40,815 bases of DNA from a virus. Shown piece by piece: positions 30,773 to 38,926 of this stretch. The stretch's first letter is position 1; every line of letters begins with the position of its first letter. The notes under the pieces are model-generated. The model had not been told where the DNA came from. It worked only from the letters and a program-made list of their open reading frames with translations, and ran no database searches. The DNA lies in the IMG/VR virus record IMGVR_UViG_3300049846_000857, positions 1 to 40,815 of that record; one strand, written 5' to 3'. The translations under genes and the position numbers were made by a program.

Positions 30773-31248
30773 AAGATTGTTTTATAGATTATGAGTCAAA
30801 ACTAATGTCTAGCATGATAGTCATGTTTGATAAGTTTTGGAATGAAGTTCATTTAGAAAACATTAATAAGATAATTGATTTAGATGTTAGTGGGCAAAAT
30901 GTTAAAATCAATGGCCTTGAAGCTAAACTTTGCCAATTCTTATCTGAGGGCATGAGTATTAAGCTTTATATTGGCGACACTGGCGCATTCAATGGATTTT
31001 TGATTTATAGAGTCATTTTTGATTGCGTTATGGTTGTCAGGGGAGCTTATTTTGATAAAGAATATAGGAATAGGGGGCTTCTTCGTAAAATAGTACAGGA
31101 ATGCTGCCCAAGGGTGACAAAAGTCATCTCACAAAGTTATAATCATACTGGCCTGTGCGCTACCGATGATAGAGAAATCATCAGTCGGGACAATGGACTT
31201 GCCACTTTCATCACAACAGTAAGGGAAGGTGAAGATGGGTCTATTTGA
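30697..31248 (+). CDS. GNAT-like acetyltransferase-type protein, 183 aa
   Basis: The motif GAYFDKEYRNRGLLRKIV (about residues 116-133) resembles motif A of GNAT acetyltransferases, in which an R/Q-x-x-G-x-G/A loop binds the acetyl-CoA pyrophosphate (here Arg-Asn-Arg-Gly-Leu-Leu). Upstream strands (INGLEAKLCQFLSEG, GFLIYRVIF) could form the central sheet. The second glycine of the classical loop is missing, so catalytic activity is doubtful. The GTG start at 30697 gives a 76-base overlap with the previous gene. Proteins of this type are sometimes found next to internal virion genes. Confidence 0.5.
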   Translation: MDTRLDILEKCWGLDLSGNSDFFQVKDCFIDYESKLMSSMIVMFDKFWNEVHLENINKIIDLDVSGQNVKINGLEAKLCQFLSEGMSIKLYIGDTGAFNGFLIYRVIFDCVMVVRGAYFDKEYRNRGLLRKIVQECCPRVTKVISQSYNHTGLCATDDREIISRDNGLATFITTVREGEDGSI

Positions 31249-32107
31249 TAGCGTAGGAAGTGCAGTTGGGGCAGTAATAAATCCAGTTGGAACAATCGCA
31301 AACAAGGTTTTACCTGGCTCTGGTTATTTAGTAAATCCAGGCGGACAATTAACTGAAGATATTGCAAGAGGCGGTGTTGGTAATATTGGGGGGGCACTCC
31401 CTGGCGGTGGGCTAGCTGGGGTTCAACCAGTAAGACCAGCAGGTCCGATAATAGCTCAACCGACATTAGCTGAAAAAAAAGAACAATGGGAAGCTCTTCG
31501 TGGGCAGCGTGAAGCTGATATTGCAAGAGGTGAAGAGCGTGGACAAAAACTTTTCGGCGCTGGTTCTTTAGGCCGACTTGATGATACAAGATATCAGGCT
31601 GGAATTGAAAGATCATTAGTTGATAGACTTAATCAAGCACAAATGGGCCTTCAAGCTCCAGAATATCAAGCTCAACGTGAGCAGGCCATGCTTGGAATGC
31701 AGCAAGGACAACAAGAACAATTAAGGGCCCTTCGTGGATTACAAGCAAGAAGCGGTGTTAGAGGCGGTTTAGCTGGCGCTCAGCAAGCACAATTACTTAA
31801 TCAAGCACAGGCTGCGAGAGCAAATGTAGAGCGTGATTTAATGGTTCAAAACATTGCTCAAAAACAAGCTGCACAGCAGTCTTTAGAAAATTTATTACAA
31901 TCTCAACAGCAAGCAAAAACAGCACAACAGCAATTTAACCTTCAGCAGGCTCAAAGAGAAAAAATGGGACAACTTACTTCTATGATGGGCGAAGCTCAAT
32001 TAGGCGGTGCTGAAAGAGGTGCTGTAAGCCAAGAGATGATAGGAAGAGCTATGCAACAAGCTGTACAGAATCAATTAGGTTCTGGCGGTGCAATGGGGAA
32101 GAAATAG
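31235..32107 (+). CDS. putative DNA ejection protein 1 (gp7-like)
   Basis: The 290-aa protein has a Gly/Ala/Val/Pro-rich N-terminus (MGLFDSVGSAVGAVINPVGT), then a long Gln- and Ala-rich helical region (SGVRGGLAGAQQAQLLNQAQ). This composition and the position after neck genes are those of P22-type ejection proteins that leave the head and help DNA across the envelope. ATG 31235 is chosen over GTG 31229 because AAGG precedes it. Confidence 0.65.
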   Translation: MGLFDSVGSAVGAVINPVGTIANKVLPGSGYLVNPGGQLTEDIARGGVGNIGGALPGGGLAGVQPVRPAGPIIAQPTLAEKKEQWEALRGQREADIARGEERGQKLFGAGSLGRLDDTRYQAGIERSLVDRLNQAQMGLQAPEYQAQREQAMLGMQQGQQEQLRALRGLQARSGVRGGLAGAQQAQLLNQAQAARANVERDLMVQNIAQKQAAQQSLENLLQSQQQAKTAQQQFNLQQAQREKMGQLTSMMGEAQLGGAERGAVSQEMIGRAMQQAVQNQLGSGGAMGKK

Positions 32108-32110
32108 TTT

Positions 32111-33244
32111 ATGGCTGAAAAAAAGAAAATTAAAAATTTATTTGCTCAAGCTGAACAAGAAAAGTCTCCAATGTCAGGCTCTCTTGGAGATATTTCAAAA
32201 GCATTAATGTCTCAAGCGTCTGAAGGGGTGGCTCAAGAAGAATCGGCTAAGACTGAAGATCCAAATATTCAAGCAATGATGAAAAGAATGGCAGCCGCTA
32301 AAACAATGCAAGATAAGCTTTATGGATCAAAAGATGAATCAAGTGGATTGCTTGAGGCTGGGCTTCTTGCTGCTTTACCAACTGTTTTAGGATCTGCTCT
32401 TGGTGGGCCGAGCGGGGCAATGGCTGGTGTTCAGGCTGGTCAGGCTGGTCTTGGTCAATACCAAAAAGGAATTGAAGCAGAGAAAGCTGCTGAAGCTGAG
32501 AGAGCAAAACAATTAATGCAGTTATCGGGTGAACTAGAAAAGGCAGAGGCTACAAAAGCAGAGTCGCAACTTCAATCTAAAAAATTAGAACAAGAATCAC
32601 AATTTAGACAAAAACAATTAGGTCTTCAAGAGGGGGAGCTTGCTCTTAAAAGAAAAGAACAAGAAAGAAAAGCAACAGCTGGAGTAGAGTTACCAGAAGA
32701 TAAAAAAGAAATTGTTTCAGGCTTAGCTAAAAAGAATGCAGTCAAGATTTCAATAGCAAATCAAATAGATCAAACATTAAATGTTTTAGATAATCCTAAA
32801 ATAGATGAGGATCAAAAGATTGCAGCTGGCAGAACCTTATTAAAAACACTTAACTCTTCAGAGGGTGCCGACGCTATTGGTGTTGAAGAGGCAAAAAGAC
32901 TAGGTAGTTTTTTAGAATTTAAAGTATTTAATTTAACTCAGCCTGGATCTTTTGTTGGAAGAGATGTGGATCAATTTGGTGAGCAAGCAAGAATTCAATC
33001 ACAAAGTTTAAAACAATCAATTATGGCAAATCAAGCACAGATAGATGCACTTAAATCAGGACAACCTCTACAGCTTGCACAGACTCCTCAAAGAGGGATT
33101 CCACAAGTTGACGGCGGCGAAGGAACTGCGGTTGCAGCTCCACTTCCAGCGCCGCATCCTCAAGATCAAAAAGCTATTGAGTGGGCAAAAGCAAATCCAA
33201 AAGATCCAAGAGCAAAAGCAATACTTCAAAGGTTTGGTTTATAA
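32111..33244 (+). CDS. putative DNA ejection protein 2 (gp20-like)
   Basis: The 377-aa protein is Gln/Glu/Lys/Ala-rich, with a Gly/Ala-rich hydrophobic patch (AALPTVLGSALGGPSGAMAG) near residue 90, long charged coiled coils (residues about 115-200) and an Ala/Pro/Gln-rich C-terminal tail ending in PKDPRAKAILQRFGL. It is likely an ejection protein that forms a complex with its neighbours. The stop overlaps the next start (TAATGG). Confidence 0.6.
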   Translation: MAEKKKIKNLFAQAEQEKSPMSGSLGDISKALMSQASEGVAQEESAKTEDPNIQAMMKRMAAAKTMQDKLYGSKDESSGLLEAGLLAALPTVLGSALGGPSGAMAGVQAGQAGLGQYQKGIEAEKAAEAERAKQLMQLSGELEKAEATKAESQLQSKKLEQESQFRQKQLGLQEGELALKRKEQERKATAGVELPEDKKEIVSGLAKKNAVKISIANQIDQTLNVLDNPKIDEDQKIAAGRTLLKTLNSSEGADAIGVEEAKRLGSFLEFKVFNLTQPGSFVGRDVDQFGEQARIQSQSLKQSIMANQAQIDALKSGQPLQLAQTPQRGIPQVDGGEGTAVAAPLPAPHPQDQKAIEWAKANPKDPRAKAILQRFGL

Positions 33245-36138
33245 TGGCTAAAGAGAAGAAAAAACAAGAAGAGGCATTTGATCCTGATAAGTATTTATCT
33301 GAAACAAAAGAATCTTTTGATCCAGACAAGTATTTATCTGAAACAACAGCTCCAGAGATTTCAAAAACTGAAGCAAGACTTACAGGTCTTGGGCAAGGTG
33401 CTACTCTTGGTTATCTTCCAGAAATAACAGCTTTAATTGAAAAGGCTGCAAAGCCTGTTTATGAATATGCAACAGATAGTGTTGTACCAGAATCAAGTTT
33501 TGAAGAGAGTAAAAAATATTATCAAAAAGAATATGCTAAGGCAAAAGAGGCACAACCAAGTGCTTATGCACAAGGAGAGCTTGCTTCTATTTTATCACCT
33601 CTTCCTGGCGGGGCAATTGTTAAAGCTGCTTCCAAATTAGGCAAAGGAATCAAAGGAACTTCTATTGCTGCAAAGGCAGCTCGTAGCGCTGTAAGTGGTG
33701 CAGCTGGGGGTGCTGCTTTTGGTGCATTAACAAATATATCACCTGAAGCACAAGAAGAAGGAATTACTGGTCAAATAAAAGAAAGAGCAAAAGGGGCCTT
33801 AACTGGAGCTGCCTTCGGTGGGGGTTTGGGCGCTGGAATTCCAGGAGCATTATCTGCTATCGGTTCAATTGCCAAAAAAGGCTCTGAAGTTACAAAAAAA
33901 GCTCTTAAAAAAGCTGGCTCGGTGTTCGGCGGTGTTAATGAAAAAAATATTGAAAGGTATTTAGCTAATCCAGATAGAATTGATAATGCTAAATCAGTTG
34001 AAGATCTAAAAGAAATTGTTGATGAAGCAGTTTCTAAAGTTAAAGAAGATGTTTTAAATGCTGAATTAACAAAAAATCAAGCAAGTGCGTCTTTAGATCT
34101 TGCAACAAAACAAATTCAAGATGCCGCTAAAAGAAAAAAACTTGATGTTAGCGAAGCATTAAGGGATTCAAAAGCAAGCTTAAATGAAGCATTTAGAATT
34201 AAAAAACAAGAAGTTAAAGATGCAAGAATTCCTCATGGTTTTCAAAATGAAGTGGCTAGTGCATTAGAGGATTTAAAAGGTTTAGTAATTAAAGAATCAG
34301 ACGAATCATATAAAATATTAGAAGCTGCAAAAAAGAATATCAATATTAACAAAGTAAAAGAAGAGGTTGCACGGCAAAGATCTGCTCTTAGATTAGGAGA
34401 GGGACAGGACATAACTGCATATCATGGGACCTTTGAAAATTTTAAACCCTCTGATATTCGTCCATCAAAAAAGGGCACATTTGGAAAAGGCATATATTTA
34501 AGCACCAATAAGAAAGATGTATTTAATTATGGAGATAAGGTCTTAGAATATAAATTTAAAAAACCTAAATTGTTTGATTTAACAAGTCCAAATTCGGAGG
34601 AAACCAAAAAATTTGCAGAAAAATATGGGTTTGATTTATCAAAGAAAAAATTCAAAGACAATTGGTCTGAAATGATGAGTTCAGTTAGAGAAAAATTTCC
34701 AGATGAAGATCTTACTGGTTCAAGTGCCGTTGATAAAATACATGATCTTATGAAAAAAGAAGGATTTGATGGAATAAAATTTTCACAAAATTCCTCTAAT
34801 GATAATATGGTTTTATTTGATGAAGGAAGTCTTTCTGCTAAAAGCATGGCTGGCGAACTTTTTGGATCAAGCGCTAAAGAAGCTGACGCAAGACTTTTAG
34901 AGGTTGAAAATTTACTTAATAAAATGCCAGAAGAAGCAAGTCCTTCTGTTATAAAAAACATAATCCAAAGACTTGATAAAGAAGTAAATTATGGGCGTGG
35001 CTATGGTGAATTTGGCGATGAGTCTTCAAATGCTTTGAAATCTGTAAGACGTTCTTTTGATACTGCCATTAAAGAAGAAATACCAGAATATGCGGCTAAA
35101 ATGGAGTCTTTAGCTCCTAAAACAGAACTACTAAGCGAAGCATCAAAGAAGTTTGGAACTAATGAAAAAATTATTAGTAAATTATCAAGTATTGATAAAC
35201 CTAATCTTCAATTAGAAAGAGATCTTTTAGGAAGGCTTGCTGCTAATACAAAAAGAGATCTAATGACTCCAATTGAAAGCATGATGGCTTTAAAGCAAAA
35301 ATATGCTGGACCTTTAGGCGAAAAGGCCATGAGAAAAGAACTTCCAGAATATCAAGACTATATAAAGCAAGTAATTGAATCTAGGAAGCTTAGACCAGAC
35401 CTAGCTCAAGAAGCACAAGATCAGCTTATAAAAGGACTTCCAGAACAACAAAGATTAATTCAGGCTGAATCTGCGTTGGCTGCTCAAGAGGCTAAATACG
35501 CTCCTATAAAGAGAATCACACCTGAATCAAGTGAGGCTAAAATTAAATCACTCATGTCTGAAAGATCTATTGAAAATAAAAAGGCAATGGAAGCTCTATC
35601 TAACTTAACAGACATGGATTTTAACGCAATGATTCAGGATGCTTCTGTTAAAGCAGCTTTTGAAAAGGGTGCAACACAAGGATCAAGGAATGTTAATATG
35701 TGGACACTTCTTGTTTCAGGCGGTTTAACTGGGGGCGGCGAGGCTGCGGTTGCAGGCGCTATGATTGGAGCAGCTGTTGATAAATATGGTCCAGCCATGA
35801 CAAAACAAGTGTTAAAAGGAATATCCAAGATTCAAGGAATGCCTACAGTACAAAAAATAAGGCAAATGAATATTCCTCCAGAGGTTCAAGAAGAGTTAAT
35901 TAATCAATTAAGGGATTTCTCAATTAGATATAGAGAAATTAAAAATCTTCCAGTCAATCCACAAGACATAGAACAAACTAAAAAAGACGTACAATCGTCT
36001 AGAATGAATACTATAGAAAAGGCAAAAAACATAAATTCTCTTAACAAAGAAGGTGTGTTGTTAGATCCTAATAAGGTTATGGAAGATGGATCGGAATCCA
36101 TCGAAGATATATTAAAAAAGAAAGCAAAGGGGGCCTAA
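33244..36138 (+). CDS. large ejection protein with embedded ADP-ribosyltransferase-like domain
   Basis: This 964-aa protein begins with two copies of FDPDKYLSET and a Gly/Ala-rich hydrophobic region (residues about 110-220), then helical segments to about 385. An ADP-ribosyltransferase-like domain follows (about 390-535): AYHGTFENF with His394, GKGIYLST with Tyr418, a distal GFDGIKF and VLFDEGS with Glu527. This is the motif order of the ART-PolyVal group (H-Y-E type). Then come long helices, a hydrophobic Gly/Ala segment (about 818-850) and a charged tail. It is third in the ejection-protein cluster, so it would enter the cell with the DNA. ATG at 33244; a GTG at 33181 lies inside the previous gene. 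Confidence 0.75.
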   Translation: MAKEKKKQEEAFDPDKYLSETKESFDPDKYLSETTAPEISKTEARLTGLGQGATLGYLPEITALIEKAAKPVYEYATDSVVPESSFEESKKYYQKEYAKAKEAQPSAYAQGELASILSPLPGGAIVKAASKLGKGIKGTSIAAKAARSAVSGAAGGAAFGALTNISPEAQEEGITGQIKERAKGALTGAAFGGGLGAGIPGALSAIGSIAKKGSEVTKKALKKAGSVFGGVNEKNIERYLANPDRIDNAKSVEDLKEIVDEAVSKVKEDVLNAELTKNQASASLDLATKQIQDAAKRKKLDVSEALRDSKASLNEAFRIKKQEVKDARIPHGFQNEVASALEDLKGLVIKESDESYKILEAAKKNININKVKEEVARQRSALRLGEGQDITAYHGTFENFKPSDIRPSKKGTFGKGIYLSTNKKDVFNYGDKVLEYKFKKPKLFDLTSPNSEETKKFAEKYGFDLSKKKFKDNWSEMMSSVREKFPDEDLTGSSAVDKIHDLMKKEGFDGIKFSQNSSNDNMVLFDEGSLSAKSMAGELFGSSAKEADARLLEVENLLNKMPEEASPSVIKNIIQRLDKEVNYGRGYGEFGDESSNALKSVRRSFDTAIKEEIPEYAAKMESLAPKTELLSEASKKFGTNEKIISKLSSIDKPNLQLERDLLGRLAANTKRDLMTPIESMMALKQKYAGPLGEKAMRKELPEYQDYIKQVIESRKLRPDLAQEAQDQLIKGLPEQQRLIQAESALAAQEAKYAPIKRITPESSEAKIKSLMSERSIENKKAMEALSNLTDMDFNAMIQDASVKAAFEKGATQGSRNVNMWTLLVSGGLTGGGEAAVAGAMIGAAVDKYGPAMTKQVLKGISKIQGMPTVQKIRQMNIPPEVQEELINQLRDFSIRYREIKNLPVNPQDIEQTKKDVQSSRMNTIEKAKNINSLNKEGVLLDPNKVMEDGSESIEDILKKKAKGA

Positions 36139-36332
36139 TGGCAGAAATTATAGAATTACTTAAGGCAAATATGGGTAATATAGCTGAGCTTGTTTTAGCA
36201 TTACTTGTTGTGGCTGAAATTGTTGTGAGACTTACTCCAACTGTAGCAGACGATGGGGCTGTTGAAAGAGCGGGCCATATTATAAAAAAGATCCTTGATT
36301 GGGTTGGGTTTCCAAACAATAAAAAGGAATAA
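36138..36332 (+). CDS. putative holin, 64 aa
   Basis: The protein reads MAEIIELLKANMGNIAELVL, then ALLVVAEIVVRLTPTVADDG, then a short amphipathic helix and a Lys-rich end. One hydrophobic helix followed by RLTPT-x-DDG is a pattern I recognise from small phage holin-like proteins. Start overlaps the previous stop (TAATGG). Confidence 0.65.
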   Translation: MAEIIELLKANMGNIAELVLALLVVAEIVVRLTPTVADDGAVERAGHIIKKILDWVGFPNNKKE

Positions 36333-36487
36333 TGGAATTTATATCGGCTTTATTTTTAATTATCACTCTTTTAGGAGCGTTGTATGTTACAAGCGATAGT
36401 AAACTTACTAAAGATTCTTCCGAGTTTAATCTCAGGTATAAAAAGAATCATAAAGGCTTTAAAATTACTCGCTCTCAAAAGACGTGA
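36332..36487 (+). CDS. small single-pass membrane protein, 51 aa
   Basis: The frame reads MEFISALFLIITLLGALYVT and then a charged 30-residue tail. AAGGA stands upstream and the ATG overlaps the previous stop (TAATG). It overlaps the next two frames, giving three short membrane-type frames in 240 bases, like nested lysis genes. Its function is not known. Confidence 0.5.
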   Translation: MEFISALFLIITLLGALYVTSDSKLTKDSSEFNLRYKKNHKGFKITRSQKT

Positions 36488-36575
36488 GAAAAGGTTAGAT
36501 AATGCGATTGAAGAAGCGAAAAAAGAAAAATCAACCGAAGACCTGCAAAAGGAAATTGGGAAGCTTATTGATTAA
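36384..36575 (+). CDS. small amphipathic coiled-coil protein, 63 aa (possible inner-membrane spanin)
   Basis: AGGAG six bases upstream of the ATG at 36384 indicates real translation within the preceding frame. The N-terminal part (MLQAIVNLLKILPSLISGIK) is hydrophobic and amphipathic. The C-terminal half is a charged coiled coil ending KEIGKLID. The layout of a membrane segment plus coiled coil next to an overlapping lipoprotein gene suggests an i-spanin, though the coiled coil is short. Confidence 0.5.
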   Translation: MLQAIVNLLKILPSLISGIKRIIKALKLLALKRREKRLDNAIEEAKKEKSTEDLQKEIGKLID

Positions 36576-36813
36576 AATAGCTGTTGCGTGTGTGTTAATA
36601 GCTTTAACTGTAGCTTGCGCCTCAGGTCTTAAGGTTGATTCTTTATGTATATTAGAACCAGCGAGCGGTATGTGCTGGGTTAATAAAGAAAAAAACATTG
36701 GTACAAAGATATCTGAAATGGATTCATGGTTTGCTTTAAATGAAGTGGACTTAAGAAAAGTTGTTAAGAAACTTAATGAGTGCGAAGCAAAGCCTTTAAA
36801 CGAGACACATTGA
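36502..36813 (+). CDS. putative lipoprotein, possible o-spanin, 103 aa
   Basis: AAGG precedes the ATG at 36502 by seven bases. A very basic N-region (MRLKKRKKKNQPKTCKRK) leads to a hydrophobic core (LLIKIAVACVLIALTV) and a lipobox-like LTVAC, with Cys at about residue 40 for lipid attachment. The mature part is short and includes two further Cys. Nesting with the coiled-coil frame resembles Rz/Rz1 pairs of Gram-negative phages; the mature part is not Pro-rich as in Rz1, so identity is tentative. Confidence 0.55.
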   Translation: MRLKKRKKKNQPKTCKRKLGSLLIKIAVACVLIALTVACASGLKVDSLCILEPASGMCWVNKEKNIGTKISEMDSWFALNEVDLRKVVKKLNECEAKPLNETH

Positions 36814-36909
36814 AATAATCAAATCTTTATTTTGTTTAATATAAGCACAGGCTAGCTCTTTTGGTATTAAAACTATTTGATTTGTGTTTAATAAAAATTT
36901 AACCATATA

Positions 36910-36924
36910 TTGATATAATATCAA
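36910..36924. terminator. possible bidirectional terminator/palindrome between converging operons
   Basis: TTGATATAATATCAA is a perfect inverted repeat. It lies in the AT-rich gap between the end of the rightward operon (36813) and the end of the leftward operon (36931). On the plus strand TTTTTT follows after nine bases; on the minus strand an AT-rich run follows. Weak stem, so a terminator is only possible. Confidence 0.3.
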
Positions 36925-36930
36925 CATTCT

Positions 36931-37119
36931 CTATTTTTTACCATTTAATCTCTCTTCGATACGATCTATTCTCATAATTAAATCACTAAGTCTTGAATTG
37001 AATGATTCAAAATGAGAATCAACATACTTAAATGTTGTAAATGTAGTAAACACAAAACCTATTGCTCCACAGAATATTGCTATGATTGAAATGTATGTTT
37101 TAATCTTTTCTAAACTCAC
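36931..37119 (-). CDS. membrane-anchored coiled-coil protein, 62 aa
   Basis: The protein starts MSLEKIKTYISIIAIFCGAI, one hydrophobic helix to about residue 30, followed by a heptad-like helix SRLSDLIMRIDRIEERLNGK. GTG start at 37119 overlaps the resolvase gene by 20 bases. It ends the right-hand leftward operon. Such small membrane coiled-coil proteins are common in phages and may be a holin, an accessory lysis factor or an exclusion protein. Confidence 0.55.
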   Translation of the reverse strand: MSLEKIKTYISIIAIFCGAIGFVFTTFTTFKYVDSHFESFNSRLSDLIMRIDRIEERLNGKK

Positions 37120-37549
37120 CTTTATATCTTAATATTTTAATTTCAAGTTGTGTAGAGCTGTGGGCTAAACGTCTAGATCCATCTAGCGAGTGGATTAATG
37201 AATCATTAGCTATTATTCTAGCCTTTTCCAAACAATCTTCTGGAAGCTGAATTAGATTGGATAGGTCTGGTAACTTCTTACTTATCTCGCCCTTTTTTGT
37301 ATAGTAATTGCTCGCATTAAAACAGAAAGTGAAAATACAATGTATAGGAAAATCAATTGGATCAGTGATCCCATGTTTAATACGACAAGTTTCAAGGTTT
37401 GACAAAAGGGCATCCTCTGCCAAAACAAGGCCATGACGTTTACCGAGAAAAAATCGGCCAGTCTTTTTATTCTTGTAGATTGGACGACCATTTTTTTTAA
37501 CGACGTGTCTTTCGATGTTAATCTTCGCATAAAACAAAACCTCTTCCAT
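37100..37549 (-). CDS. RusA-like Holliday junction resolvase
   Basis: The 149-aa protein has the RusA-type pattern PDLSNLIQLPEDCLE followed by IANDSLIHSLDGSRRLA and a last strand LEIKIL. In the family the D-x-x-N acidic Asp and the following D-(D/S)-x-x-I acidic loop bind magnesium and cut branched DNA; here the loop reads NDSLIH. It would resolve recombination or replication junctions before packaging. Preceded by Gp157-like and annealing genes. No clear ribosome site at ATG 37549. Confidence 0.75.
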   Translation of the reverse strand: MEEVLFYAKINIERHVVKKNGRPIYKNKKTGRFFLGKRHGLVLAEDALLSNLETCRIKHGITDPIDFPIHCIFTFCFNASNYYTKKGEISKKLPDLSNLIQLPEDCLEKARIIANDSLIHSLDGSRRLAHSSTQLEIKILRYKGEFRKD

Positions 37550-37585
37550 CAGTAAATTAAAAGAGGCTTTATTTATCTAATCAAC

Positions 37586-38065
37586 TTATTTCTTTTGAAC
37601 TGTAACAGATTTCTTTAGTGCTGCACCTGGCACATCTCTTCCATCAAGTAGAGCTTTTTTAACATCAATAGGTCTAACTTTAGTGACAACTGTTTGAAAT
37701 TCTGAGGGGATAAGAGATTCATCCTGAATCTCTACAACATCATTAACAGTAATTTTTAAATAATGACCATTTGTACCTTCAAGCTTTTTAGTTCCTAAGG
37801 TTTCACAGACATATTTAACTATGTCATCTAATCTTTCTTCAAGTTTGTCTAGCTTTTTAACTTGGTTTTTTAAATGATCCATTTCTTTTTTAAGATATTC
37901 TCTTTCATTGTCAAGTCTTGAAAGAAAATTACAATAATTTGTAACTTTATTTTCATGAGCCTGCATTAATGATTCTTTTAAATGTTCTAACGACGGCTCG
38001 TCTTCTTCTAATGCATTAAGAAGATCTTTTGTAATTTCAATTAAAGACATTTTTACTTCACTCAT
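37586..38065 (-). CDS. Gp157-like protein (Siphovirus Gp157 family)
   Basis: The 159-aa protein has a long N-terminal coiled coil (ALEEDEPSLEHLKESLMQAH, then DNEREYLKKEMDHLKNQVKK) and a beta C-terminal domain with VVEIQDESLIPSEF and LLDGRDVPGAALKKSVTVQK. The IP-EF, PIDVKKALLDG and VPGA pieces are the recognisable signature of this family, encoded near phage recombination genes. Role unknown, often linked to recombination or host interaction. ATGA overlap with the previous gene. Confidence 0.8.
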   Translation of the reverse strand: MSEVKMSLIEITKDLLNALEEDEPSLEHLKESLMQAHENKVTNYCNFLSRLDNEREYLKKEMDHLKNQVKKLDKLEERLDDIVKYVCETLGTKKLEGTNGHYLKITVNDVVEIQDESLIPSEFQTVVTKVRPIDVKKALLDGRDVPGAALKKSVTVQKK

Positions 38066-38721
38066 GGCTTGAATCCTAGTTTTTCAGCAAGTATTAGATA
38101 TTGCTTTTGGTTTAGGTAAATTGATTTCTCGCAACCAGTGTGTTCTTTAATCATTTTTGAGATTTCTTCTGGCTCTTTTTTGTTTTCAATTGCCCAATTT
38201 TTAAGATTTGATAGCTGGTCTTGAGTGATTGGCTTTGCTTCTTCTCTTGTTTGAGGGGCATGGTTTACTAATTTCTTTTGGTTTTGTTTTAATGGTTGAG
38301 CTTGAATAACCTCATTAACTTCAATCTTTATTGTTTTTCTAGGCTCAGTTTCTAATTCAAGCGGAGCATCCACTATTCTAACGCCTTCATCTAAGTTTGG
38401 ATCAAATTGAGTTCCATAGCCAAGTATTGCAAGAACCCTTCCAATTGCACCTGTCTCAGATTTTTCTATATGATCTTGAAAGTGTTGTTTGTGCTCTTGT
38501 TTATGAGCCCAACCTCTTACTCTATCGTTTTCATCTTTAACTGTAGCTTTGCAAAGCGCCAATTCTTCAGACAATGTAACAAATTCTGTCTCTATAACCC
38601 AATCAGGGTGTTCTTCTCTAAACCAAACAAGTCGCCATGCTACTTGTAAATAGTCTTTACCTCTAAGGTTTAAAAGTGGAAGTTTTGTGCCACTTTTTAA
38701 TTCTTTAAACTTTGTTTCCAT
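38062..38721 (-). CDS. Rad52/DdrA-like single-strand annealing protein (putative)
   Basis: The 219-aa protein contains LLNLRGKDYLQVAWRLVWFR, EEHPDWVIETEF, HKQEHKQHFQDHIEKSETGA and IGRVLAILGYGTQF, a pattern I recognise in phage recombination proteins related to Rad52-type annealing proteins such as DdrA. After a linker (about 130-170) a C-terminal helical domain follows (DQLSNLKNWAIENKKEPEEI) like those in RecT or Erf-type proteins that bind SSB. It probably pairs complementary strands during recombination with the RusA-like resolvase downstream. Confidence 0.7.
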   Translation of the reverse strand: METKFKELKSGTKLPLLNLRGKDYLQVAWRLVWFREEHPDWVIETEFVTLSEELALCKATVKDENDRVRGWAHKQEHKQHFQDHIEKSETGAIGRVLAILGYGTQFDPNLDEGVRIVDAPLELETEPRKTIKIEVNEVIQAQPLKQNQKKLVNHAPQTREEAKPITQDQLSNLKNWAIENKKEPEEISKMIKEHTGCEKSIYLNQKQYLILAEKLGFKP

Positions 38722-38724
38722 ATA

Positions 38725-38925
38725 CTAAAATGGCATCTGTGATTGATTACTTCCTTGTTTTGGTTCTTTTGGATTTGCAAAATTAAAAGCTCTCCTAGCT
38801 AGTACATAATACAAAACTTGTGCGGTCGATGGAAAGTTGGCTTTTGACAACCAATACTCACAATCTTTCATAATATATTCCATGTCTTTTTTAAATTTCT
38901 CTGATGCTACGTTTTTAATCTCCAT
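38725..38925 (-). CDS. hypothetical early protein, 66 aa
   Basis: The protein starts MEIKNVASEKFKKDMEYIMK, is mainly helical and carries a C-terminal Pro/Gln/Ser tail ending QSQMPF, like the acidic or aromatic tips of SSB-binding tails. ATG 38925 is chosen because AGGAG (complement of 38931-38935) lies five bases upstream. It precedes the annealing protein. Confidence 0.6.
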   Translation of the reverse strand: MEIKNVASEKFKKDMEYIMKDCEYWLSKANFPSTAQVLYYVLARRAFNFANPKEPKQGSNQSQMPF

Positions 38926-38926
38926 T

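Noticed and set aside
31143-31616. 157-aa minus-strand open frame opposite ejection protein 1
   Set aside because: Leu/Gln-rich composition is the antisense of the Gln/Ala-rich coding strand; no ribosome site and no conserved domain visible.
34527-34961. 144-aa minus-strand open frame opposite the ART-like domain
   Set aside because: Antisense shadow of a codon-biased gene in a continuous plus-strand operon.
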